The position numbers and the translations under genes were made by a program. Under the pieces are notes generated by a model. It ran no database searches and was not told the origin of the DNA. It saw only the letters and a program-made list of their open reading frames with translations. Shown piece after piece: positions 1-5,181 of a stretch of 5,181 nucleotides of DNA; position 1 is the first letter of the stretch, and each line of letters starts with the position of its first letter. This stretch comes from UBA1738 sp964388835 (GTDB taxonomy: Bacteria; Bacillota; Clostridia; UBA1381): NCBI GenBank assembly GCA_964388835.1, contig CAYMBZ010000082.1:1-5181 (forward strand), in the 5' to 3' direction.

Positions 1-1
1 C

Positions 2-125
2 ACCATAGAGGGCTTTAATCGTCAGCTTCGTAAAGTCACAAAAAAATAAAGGCGTATTTCCTACCGATGACAGCCTGCTTAAAATGCTCTATCTCGCAAT
101 GATAGACATCACTAAAAAATGGACT
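2..125 (+). pseudogene. IS256-family (Mutator-type) transposase, C-terminal remnant, frameshifted
   Basis: This is the tail of a DDE transposase of the IS256 family. The opening frame reads TIEGFNRQLRKVT, the conserved block near the C-terminus of the family whose Glu is probably the third catalytic acid. The frame then hits TAA in an A-rich run (40-50). Removing one A there restores KNKGVFPTDDSLLKMLYL, followed by AMIDITKKWT. A second break follows: adding one G after position 125 would give the usual WTGRR, but the family sequence expected beyond it is absent. The last few dozen residues and the right terminal inverted repeat are therefore missing, and the 5' part lies outside the window. 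The fragment abuts and runs antisense to a truncated galactonate dehydratase gene. It cannot encode an active enzyme. Family assignment is confident from motif memory; the exact right border (125-137) is uncertain. Confidence 0.85.
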
Positions 126-133
126 GACGACGT

Positions 134-247
134 GCAATGTCCTTCCAAAACCGGTTCTCCCAAACCGTAAATATCAGTGTCTGTGTGAAGCTTTAAAAAC
201 ATCCATCTCTGTTCTACCATTATCGTTTCAAGTCCTGTTATCTTCAT
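134..247 (-). pseudogene. dgoD: D-galactonate dehydratase-like gene, N-terminal fragment only
   Basis: About 38 codons from an ATG at 247-245 encode MKITGLETIMVEQ, then RWMFLKLHTDTDIYGLGEPV, then LEGHC. The RWMFLK, TD, GxGEPV and EG positions match the N-terminal capping domain of DgoD-type dehydratases of the enolase/mandelate racemase superfamily, normally about 380 residues, which convert D-galactonate to 2-keto-3-deoxygalactonate. Similarity ends near position 134, where an IS256-family remnant begins on the other strand. The whole catalytic barrel is missing, so the fragment is not functional. An AGGA Shine-Dalgarno sequence sits about 10 bases before the start. The start lies 18 bases after the stop of the lactonase pseudogene, as expected for a third operon gene. 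Related sugar-acid dehydratases share this N-terminus, so the galactonate specificity is probable but unproven. Confidence 0.72.
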
Positions 248-265
248 TTTAAAACATCCTGTCTT

Positions 266-1044
266 TTAAAATTTTATTTTCTTGTACGCTTCCGGAACTA
301 TTTTCTTTGAGTATTCAAAATCATTCATATCTATTTTGTCAAAGAGACCACAGTGCATCGGTACGGCAACCGCATTTATACGTTCGCAAAAACGTTTTGC
401 GTCAATCATATTCATATTGTTACCCCTGCCGTTTATGGGTAGAAACACATAATCGATATCGCTCGGTAAATCCGAAAATATATCTTCGTTATACAACGTG
501 TCACCCGCGATATAGTATTTTTTGTTTTTACACTCCATATTGGTTAGCTCGATTTGCCTATAAAATATAGGCAATGGCTGTAATAATTATCTTGATAATC
601 TGCCTTACTTGCCCATATAGGCATATTCGGCTAACAACCATGATTATTCCTATAGCACTATCGTCCGAGTGTTCGGCTCTGACAGCGGTAAATTTTATAT
701 TCTCTTTTGTCCATACTGTTCCTCTGTTAAACATAACGAAATTATTGTTGCCAATCGAAAAAACTTGCGAATTTTTTTCCATGCGTTTGTCGGAGCCAAA
801 ACCAAAACACCGCTATTTTGGTCAATATAGTGCACCAATGTTGCGGGGTCTGTATGATCAAGATGCTCGTGTGTCTGCAGTATTATATCAGGTTTTATTT
901 TCAAAAAACTGTTGTCTATCGGAAAACGCCGATAATTTTCCGGTTCAATTTTCTCAACACTGTTTGATAAATACGGGTCCACAATTATTTTTTCCCATCC
1001 GACTCAAAAAGTAAGCCTGCTTGTTCAAGATATGTGATTTTCAT
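266..1044 (-). pseudogene. UlaG-like metallo-beta-lactamase-fold lactonase/hydrolase, multiply disrupted
   Basis: Three reading-frame pieces form one MBL-fold protein of the UlaG type (metal-dependent lactonases such as L-ascorbate-6-phosphate lactonase; cytosolic). The start is ATG 1044-1042, preceded by AAAGGGA. Lesions: an A6 run (T6 at 988-993 on the plus strand) needs one more A to join MKITYLEQ...SDGKK to IIVDPYLS; a second run at 758-763 needs one more base to join AWKKIRKF to SIGNNNFVMFN; and a ~100 bp palindromic insertion at about 541-640 splits AEHSDDSAIGII from KNKKYYIAGDT. Repair yields exactly 225 residues with no stop. Metal-site residues are then all present: HEHLDH (59-64), H126, D148 of AGDT and H197 of PMHCG. 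The epimerase gene overlaps its start by 20 bases. The natural substrate is unknown; a sugar lactone is inferred from the neighbours. Confidence 0.9.
541..640. mobile_element. MITE-like palindromic insertion inside the lactonase pseudogene
   Basis: A ~100 bp non-coding insert interrupts a conserved MBL-fold frame. Its ends are imperfect terminal inverted repeats: TGGTTAGC at 541-548 against GCTAACAACCA at 630-640, followed inward by CGATTTGCCTATA (550-562) against CGAATATGCCTATA read backwards from 628. Inside are further palindromes: TTGCCTATA (554-562) with TATAGGCAA (566-574), and ATTATC (586-591) with GATAAT (594-599) at the exact centre. The whole insert can fold as one long hairpin. Removing 100 bp (541-640) or 103 bp (with a possible CAT duplication at 536-538 and 639-641) restores the frame; both are plausible, so the target duplication is not settled. 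It has no coding capacity. A mobile miniature element mobilised in trans is the best reading; the transposase family is not known. Confidence 0.65.
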
Positions 1045-1952
1045 ATATTAGTCCCTTTAAATACATTTTTGAAATATATTCCTTTGTTCCATAAGGCGGT
1101 ATGCTGTCAAATCCCGAATATTCTCGGTCAAACGTTGCATTTGGGCAATTTGCCATACAGGTCATCGGTTCAAGACATATGTACTTGCCGGCGTTACCGT
1201 TATAGAAAAGTCTCCAACCGAATTTTAAATCATTTTCATACACCAGTTTGCTGTGATTTTTTGTGTCTGTCAGTTCTATCCTTCCGCTGTTTTTGATTTT
1301 ATAATTGCGGCTGATTTTCTTCTCAAACGGCGCAAATTCCCCATTGCGGATTTTTTCGTTACATCATCTGCAGAGCTTATCCTACCCGTAGGCAAAAACG
1401 ATTGCATATTTCGTTCAATTTCATCACCGACCTCGCAAAAAATACGATGTCATCACTTTTGCCACCGCTGATGAACGGAATATTAAAAGTTGTGTGAAAT
1501 CCCAAAAAATTCGGCATATTTTTATCGGACTTATTTGTTATTGAAGTAGTTTGCGTAAGACAGTTTTTCGATAATTCATAGGTTATTTCAATGCGAAATC
1601 TGTGAGAAAAATCCATATACTGCCTGTCGAACACGCACCTGACAAAATTTTTCGCTATATCCGCTATATCAAATTCCTCCTGATGCAGAAATCCGTGCAA
1701 ATGACAATCGGTCTAAGATTCGTTTATCGGAAATTGATATTTTCGCCCCTCAAACTCAAAACTTCCCTTGAAAATTCTGTTTACGGGGTATAATATCGGC
1801 ATGCCGTAAAGATATAAATTGTCCAAAACACCATTTGCCGGCGTTTCCCTCAAAATTGTCGAATTATATTTTTCATTCCTCAATCTCATACAATTTGCGC
1901 CGTGCAAAGTATCTATTACCGCAGTGTGATATCCGCACTTTAAATCTATCAT
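1025..1952 (-). pseudogene. Aldose 1-epimerase (galactose mutarotase family), inactivated
   Basis: A cytosolic GalM-family enzyme that would interconvert alpha and beta aldose anomers. The chosen start, ATG at 1952-1950, has GGAGG five bases upstream; an upstream ATG at 2009 lacks a good ribosome site. Lesions: an in-frame TAG at 1715-1713 (codon 80, between FPINES and TDCHLHG); a one-base loss in the A6 run at 1437-1442, repair of which joins DDIVFF to EVGDEIERNMQ; and a one-base loss in the T6 run at 1351-1356, repair of which joins DDVTKK to IRNGEFAPFEKK. The repaired protein is 309 residues, a normal length. It keeps the family landmarks PVNRI (56-60), the HLHG histidines (84, 86), GFHTTFN (H153) and the catalytic Glu of CLEPMTC (E262). 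It is the first gene of the dead operon and its 3' end carries the ribosome site of the lactonase. Confidence 0.9.
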
Positions 1953-1985
1953 TCTGCCCTCCGTTTTTAGGTTTTGTTTAATTTT

Positions 1986-2014
1986 ATTATACATTTTTGA
2001 TTGTTTCATTTAAA
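1986..2014 (-). promoter_or_regulatory. Probable promoter of the decayed epimerase-lactonase-dehydratase operon
   Basis: A consensus -10 TATAAT (minus strand, 1991-1986) lies 17 bases from a weak -35-like TTTAAA (2014-2009). Transcription would start near 1979, about 27 bases ahead of the epimerase ATG at 1952, leaving just room for the GGAGG ribosome site. The -10 is strong but the -35 is poor, and AT-rich DNA gives such boxes by chance, so this is moderate evidence only. No clear catabolite-control operator was seen. Confidence 0.42.
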
Positions 2015-2148
2015 GCCATATTCTGTTATTTTTTAGCCAAAAGGTTAGGTCAAATTCTTTTTGTATGAGATAATTTCATGTATCCTCGCAGAGTTCAACG
2101 TTCTCTCTACCGTAAAATATCGCAAAAAATACAGAGCTTATCCTTCTC

Positions 2149-2184
2149 ATCCTGCCGGCTTTAACTGCCGTTATGCAGGATTTT
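2149..2184 (+). repeat. Stem-loop ending in a short T run
   Basis: ATCCTGC (2149-2155) pairs with GCAGGAT (2175-2181), and CGGC (2156-2159) pairs with GCCG (2167-2170). The loop is seven bases and TTAT bulges out on the 3' side. TTTT follows on the plus strand, so it resembles a weak plus-strand terminator, but no plus-strand gene ends here. Its right half, GTTATGCAGG (2170-2179), recurs as the exact reverse complement at 2290-2299 in the next hairpin. Confidence 0.5.
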
Positions 2185-2273
2185 GAAAAATATGCTCTGC
2201 TTTATAAAATTTTTAAGCTCTTTTTATCGATTACACGCAACTGTAATAACAAAGCCGCTTTCATCATACCCTC

Positions 2274-2323
2274 GGGCACGCGGCGGATACCTGCATAACA
2301 CCCCGCAGGTTCCGCCTTTGCCC
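2274..2323. repeat. Long GC-rich imperfect hairpin downstream of the TetR-family gene
   Basis: Three paired blocks stack: GGGCA (2274-2278) with TGCCC (2319-2323), GGCGGA (2282-2287) with TCCGCC (2311-2316), and ACCTGC (2289-2294) with GCAGGT (2305-2310). That is 17 base pairs around a ten-base loop, with small internal bulges. It lies about 33 bases past the stop of the regulator gene and could act as its transcript end or stabiliser. No U run follows on the minus strand, so an intrinsic terminator call is weak. A REP-like palindromic repeat is the alternative. Confidence 0.55.
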
Positions 2324-2355
2324 TACATATCCAAGCCTAAAACATCTTTGCAATT

Positions 2356-2949
2356 TTATTTTTCCCCATTCCGATATTTCATTATAAAAAGCTCCAAGCT
2401 TTCTTTTAGTACATCCAGCTGCGATTTTAAATAAAATTCATCTTCAAACAGCGCATAATGTACACACGCACGAATAAGAATAAAAATCAGCGGGGTCAAT
2501 TTTTTATGAGGGATACCGATTTTACTTTCAAGAAACTTTGCATATTCGGTATATCGTCTGTCCACTCCGGCAAAAAATTCCTGCCCGTATTCCCGGTATT
2601 TCGGGTGAGTATACACCTGATACATCAAGCGATATTTTTTACCGTGCTTTTCAGCGGTCCAGTAAGGCACCTCATCGATAAACCGCCATAGTTCCTCCAC
2701 ATTCATCGGTGCCTTTGCCATGAAGTCATCCTCCACTTTACTCATACAATGCTCGGTTGATTGAATTATCAGCTCATCGATTCCCGAAAAATATGTATAC
2801 AGATTTGCCGATGTGCACCCACAATTTTTTGCAAGAGTTTTGATGCCGGTTCCATGAAAGCCGAGTTCGGCGTAGCACTCATAGCATTGCTCCATGATTT
2901 CTTCTTTTCTTCGTCTTATTTCTTCCTTTGTTACCGGCTTTTTTCCCAT
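2356..2949 (-). CDS. TetR/AcrR-family transcriptional regulator
   Basis: An intact 197-residue protein of typical family length. The N-terminal DNA-binding domain spans roughly residues 10-56: helices lead into the helix-turn-helix GIKTLAKNCG (35-44) and recognition helix TSANLYTYF (46-54), followed by GIDELI, the usual start of helix 4. The remaining ~140 residues are the variable ligand-binding and dimerisation domain, so the inducer cannot be told from sequence. It should act as a cytosolic dimer that represses transcription until a small ligand binds. The start ATG (2949-2947) has AAAGGA seven bases upstream and a consensus promoter behind it. It is divergent from an ABC exporter 430 bp away, a common arrangement for drug- or toxin-responsive efflux, so control of that exporter and of itself is inferred. 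No frameshift or missing segment is seen, unlike the genes to its left. Confidence 0.95.
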   Translation of the reverse strand: MGKKPVTKEEIRRRKEEIMEQCYECYAELGFHGTGIKTLAKNCGCTSANLYTYFSGIDELIIQSTEHCMSKVEDDFMAKAPMNVEELWRFIDEVPYWTAEKHGKKYRLMYQVYTHPKYREYGQEFFAGVDRRYTEYAKFLESKIGIPHKKLTPLIFILIRACVHYALFEDEFYLKSQLDVLKESLELFIMKYRNGEK

Positions 2950-2981
2950 TCCGCAATCCTTTCTTATCGTTCGTTAACTAT

Positions 2982-3010
2982 ATTATAGCATATTATAACA
3001 AAAAAATCAA
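2982..3010 (-). promoter_or_regulatory. Promoter of the TetR-family gene
   Basis: On the minus strand, -35 TTGATT (3010-3005), a 17-base spacer and -10 TATAAT (2987-2982) with an extended TG one base upstream. Transcription would start near 2975, leaving a short leader that contains AAAGGA before the ATG at 2949. A second TATAAT lies exactly ten bases upstream (2997-2992) in a direct repeat but has no matching -35. The leader region TTATCGTT (2964-2971) followed by GTTAAC (2973-2978) could hold an autoregulatory site; this is speculative. Confidence 0.78.
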
Positions 3011-3302
3011 CACCTCTGCCCTATTTTTTACAAGTTTTTTACGCAAAAATCCCACGTTTTCGCCACATTTCCGCATTTTTCGTGAAAATCTGACGTTATT
3101 TACATTTTTCTGATGCATTTTCATTTTGCAGTATTAACGATAAAACCATCCCCATTCCGATACATTTTGCTTTTTAAAAAAATATTAATTCTTCAGCTTA
3201 AACTGCCGCATATGTTCAAGGCGTTTAACTGTGTATTATCACCAACTTATTCTTTGAATTTTAGCCTTTTCTTACAATAATATTTTTTTTCAAATTAACC
3301 CC
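3011..3302. other. AT-rich divergent intergenic spacer without a gene
   Basis: This lies between the two divergent promoters. It is very AT-rich with several T runs and no supportable reading frame or RNA gene. It contains one notable imperfect inverted repeat at 3194-3231 and an AACGATAA (3136-3143), the reverse complement of TTATCGTT in the leader of the regulator gene. A spacer this long is more than a TetR-family pair usually needs, so it may hold extra regulatory sites or the remains of lost DNA. Confidence 0.5.
3194..3231. repeat. Imperfect inverted repeat in the divergent intergenic region
   Basis: CAG (3194-3196), TTAAAC (3198-3203) and GCC (3205-3207) pair with GGC (3220-3222), GTTTAA (3223-3228) and CTG (3229-3231). 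This gives 12 base pairs with two single-base bulges and a 12-base loop. It lies about 70 bases upstream of the transporter promoter. It could be an operator for a dimeric regulator or a small hairpin; nothing in the sequence decides between them. Confidence 0.4.
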
Positions 3303-3330
3303 TTGACAAATATTTCCGTTTCACTATAAT
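3303..3330 (+). promoter_or_regulatory. Promoter of the ABC exporter gene
   Basis: A perfect -35 TTGACA (3303-3308), a 16-base spacer and a perfect -10 TATAAT (3325-3330). Transcription should begin near 3337, giving a leader of about 43 bases that ends in GAGG (3368-3371), eight bases before the ATG at 3380. A promoter this strong would normally need repression to keep an exporter off, which fits the inverted repeats that surround it. Confidence 0.82.
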
Positions 3331-3355
3331 AAACATAGTCGGCAGGAAATGTCAA
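3303..3355. promoter_or_regulatory. Nested inverted repeats over the exporter promoter, candidate operator
   Basis: Two inverted repeats share the same centre at 3331: ACTAT (3323-3327) with ATAGT (3335-3339), and TTTCC (3313-3317) with GGAAA (3345-3349). A further outer pair, TTGACA (3303-3308) with TGTCAA (3350-3355), is centred two bases away because of extra bases in the left arm. The set covers the -35, -10 and start site, where a repressor would block polymerase. The TetR-family protein encoded next door is the obvious candidate binder, but no matching copy was found at that gene's own promoter. Confidence 0.5.
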
Positions 3356-3379
3356 ATAAAATTCAATGAGGTAATTATT

Positions 3380-5161
3380 ATGAAAAAGAATTCAAAAACA
3401 TCAAACGGCGACTATATTAAAATTTTTAATGAAAACAAAAGACATCCCTTAAAAATTCTTTTGAGCTTTTACCGCGGTCAGCTTCTCGCAATTGTTAAGA
3501 GCACATTTTTTCTTACTATGCAGAACTTGCCGCTGTGGCTCATTCCGATTATAACTTCAAACATCATAAACATTGCGACCTATCCCGATACATATTCTGT
3601 CGCAAATCTTTGGCAAAACGTCATTATTCTTGCTGTTTGTCTCCTTCAGAACGTATTCAGTACATACTACGTTTCAAAGATATATGACAAACTTATGAGG
3701 CAGATAGAATACTCTCTGAGAAGCAGTCTTATACAAAAACTTCAGCAACTGTCCATGATGTATCATAAAAATACAAGCTCGGGAAAGCTACAATCCAAAA
3801 TAATGCGTGATTGCGAAAATATAGAAACACTGCTTTCATCCATGTACCGAAATCTTTTTATTATCGTTACAAGCATCGTTATCGCAATTACGGTAACCTT
3901 AAAAAACAGCCCGGTTGTTATGGTATTTTTCGTATTTTTGGTACCGGTTGAAGTTCTTCTCCTTAAGGTTTTAAGAAAGCAAATCAACAGCCGAAACAGC
4001 CATTTCAGAAACGAAATAGAGACAACCCAATCGGATGTTTCGGAAATGATTGAACTTATTCCGGTCACTCGTGCCCATGGTCTGCAGCGGCATGAAATCA
4101 ATAAAATGAACAACCGTCTCGGAAGTGTCCGAAACGCGGGATACGAGCTTGATAAAACCAATTGGCTTTTTAACGCTTGCACATGGGTTATAATGCAATT
4201 GTCCCAGCTTACTTGTCTTGCATTTACCGGATATCTTGCATACCGCGGTAAAATTTCCGTAGGTGAGGTTGTTTTGTATCAAACATACTTCGGGCAGATT
4301 GTGGGACACGTGAATACGCTTTTGAACCTGTATCCTCAAATCAGCAAGGGGCTTGAATCTGTAAATTCTATAGGCGAAATTCTATCGGAGGATAATGTGG
4401 AAACCAATAACAAAATCCTCCCTATTCCGAATATGAGCGGACGCGTGGAATTCCGCGATGTTTACTACAAATATTCCGATTCCGACATCTGGACACTGAA
4501 TGACTTCAACATTTCGGTAAAACCCGGTGAAAGTATTGCCTTTGTCGGTGGCTCAGGAGCGGGAAAATCAACCATATTGAATCTGCTTATCGGCTTTGAC
4601 CGACCACAGGAGGGTAAAATCCTCATTGACGGAATTAATATGGAAAATATAGATATTAACGAATTCCGCAGTCAAATTGCGGTTGTGCCCCAAAATACAA
4701 TACTTTTCTCTGGCACCGTGCGCGATAACATTACCTACGGCACAGAAAACGTAACTGAGGAACGTCTTTGGGAAATTCTCCGCGATGTCGGTCTTGACGA
4801 TATTGTAAGTCAATTGCCACATGGACTTGACACACAACTGGGCGAACATGGCGGAAAAATGTCCGGCGGTCAGCGCCAGCGCATATCGATTGCCCGCGCA
4901 TTGCTCAGAAACCCCAAGCTTATCATTTTTGACGAAGCAACTTCCGCACTTGATTCGGTTTCCGAAAAGAAAGTTCAAGAAGCGGTGGACAACATGATGA
5001 AGCATTGCACTACTTTCCTTGTGGCACACAGGCTTTCCACCATAAAAAATGCCGACAGAATTGCGGTTATAAGCCGCGGCAGTATTATTGAAATAGGGTC
5101 GTATGATGAGCTTATGGCTAAAAAAGGCGAGTTCTATAATTTAAAAAAATTACAGGAATAA
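3380..5161 (+). CDS. ABC exporter half-transporter (fused membrane and ATPase domains)
   Basis: A complete 593-residue type-1 ABC exporter of the MsbA/LmrA-like class, working in the cytoplasmic membrane as a dimer. The membrane domain covers about residues 25-320 with six likely helices near 38-62, 76-98, 157-174, 177-196, 263-286 and 294-316. The ATPase domain has the A-loop Tyr (about 365), Walker A GGSGAGKS (390-397), Q-loop Gln438, signature MSGGQ (494-498), Walker B LIIFDE (514-519) with catalytic Glu519, D-loop SALD (522-525) and switch His550. All are intact, so it should hydrolyse ATP. The signature has Met in place of the usual first Leu, a mild variant. The start has GAGG eight bases upstream and a consensus promoter. 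Many such exporters work as heterodimers with a second adjacent half; no partner lies upstream and the window ends 20 bases after the stop. Substrate is unknown; drug, lipid or peptide export are all possible. Confidence 0.97.
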   Translation: MKKNSKTSNGDYIKIFNENKRHPLKILLSFYRGQLLAIVKSTFFLTMQNLPLWLIPIITSNIINIATYPDTYSVANLWQNVIILAVCLLQNVFSTYYVSKIYDKLMRQIEYSLRSSLIQKLQQLSMMYHKNTSSGKLQSKIMRDCENIETLLSSMYRNLFIIVTSIVIAITVTLKNSPVVMVFFVFLVPVEVLLLKVLRKQINSRNSHFRNEIETTQSDVSEMIELIPVTRAHGLQRHEINKMNNRLGSVRNAGYELDKTNWLFNACTWVIMQLSQLTCLAFTGYLAYRGKISVGEVVLYQTYFGQIVGHVNTLLNLYPQISKGLESVNSIGEILSEDNVETNNKILPIPNMSGRVEFRDVYYKYSDSDIWTLNDFNISVKPGESIAFVGGSGAGKSTILNLLIGFDRPQEGKILIDGINMENIDINEFRSQIAVVPQNTILFSGTVRDNITYGTENVTEERLWEILRDVGLDDIVSQLPHGLDTQLGEHGGKMSGGQRQRISIARALLRNPKLIIFDEATSALDSVSEKKVQEAVDNMMKHCTTFLVAHRLSTIKNADRIAVISRGSIIEIGSYDELMAKKGEFYNLKKLQE

Positions 5162-5181
5162 AGTCATAACCACCAGTAAAC

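Larger units (their letters stand above)
2015..2355. other. Gene-free spacer with two stem-loops
   Basis: This stretch separates the promoter of the dead operon from the end of the TetR-family gene. Short open frames on either strand have no recognisable motif and no good ribosome site. The visible structure is two GC-rich hairpins (2149-2184 and 2274-2323), described separately, in otherwise AT-rich DNA. I see no tRNA, riboswitch or recognisable gene remnant. Confidence 0.55.

Noticed and set aside
38..50. Possible programmed frameshift in the transposase A-rich run
   Set aside because: IS256-family elements use a single transposase frame, and a second frameshift plus truncation follow within 90 bases, so ordinary decay explains it.
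574..1014. 146-codon plus-strand open frame across the lactonase region
   Set aside because: It is antisense to clear MBL-fold protein similarity, crosses the palindromic insert, lacks a ribosome site and shows no motif of its own.
1953..2009. Upstream ATG at 2009 as the epimerase start
   Set aside because: It lacks a good ribosome site, the extra residues do not resemble the family N-terminus, and the ATG at 1952 has GGAGG at a workable distance.
2149..2184. Intrinsic terminator on the plus strand
   Set aside because: The stem is bulged, the T run is only four bases and no plus-strand gene ends upstream, so it is listed as a stem-loop instead.
2183..2434. 83-codon plus-strand open frame overlapping the end of the regulator gene
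   Set aside because: It has no Shine-Dalgarno sequence or recognisable motif, contains the hairpin at 2274-2323 and overlaps the regulator antisense.
3763..4339. Minus-strand open frames of 122-139 codons inside the exporter gene
   Set aside because: They lie opposite a complete ABC exporter with every motif intact and have no ribosome sites or family resemblance.
1..5181. CRISPR array, tRNA, rRNA, riboswitch, toxin-antitoxin or phage-defence genes
   Set aside because: No regularly spaced direct repeats, no conserved RNA signatures and no characteristic protein motifs were seen on either strand.

Overview
This AT-rich window looks like a chromosomal segment of a low-GC Bacillota bacterium, most likely a gut-type Clostridia. 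The signs are purine-rich Shine-Dalgarno sequences, consensus TTGACA/TATAAT-type promoters, an IS256-family remnant and the protein families present. This placement is inference; there is no rRNA or marker gene to test it.

The left part (1-1952) is a dead sugar-acid operon on the minus strand. In transcription order it held an aldose 1-epimerase (galactose mutarotase, GalM family), a UlaG-like metallo-beta-lactamase-fold lactonase or hydrolase, and the first ~38 codons of a D-galactonate dehydratase (DgoD-like, enolase superfamily). All three are broken: the epimerase by an in-frame amber stop and two one-base frameshifts, the lactonase by two one-base frameshifts and a ~100 bp palindromic MITE-like insertion, and the dehydratase by truncation against a frameshifted IS256-family transposase tail. 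Repairing the lesions gives clean proteins of 309 and 225 residues with all expected catalytic or metal-binding residues. The decay therefore looks recent. Together the genes would fit oxidative galactose use: sugar anomers, sugar lactone, sugar acid, then 2-keto-3-deoxy acid.

The middle (about 2015-2355) has no gene I can support. It carries two GC-rich stem-loops sharing a 10-base core in opposite orientation.

The right part (2356-5161) is an intact divergent pair: a TetR/AcrR-family regulator on the minus strand and a complete 593-residue ABC exporter half-transporter on the plus strand, separated by 430 bp. Each has its own good promoter. The transporter promoter lies inside nested inverted repeats centred near 3331, the best operator candidate here; control by the neighbouring TetR protein is a reasonable inference. 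The intact frames on this side argue that the broken frames on the left are real decay and not general sequencing error.

I found no convincing new multi-gene system. The most interesting items are the MITE-like palindrome, the nested operator-like palindrome and the concerted decay of the operon.
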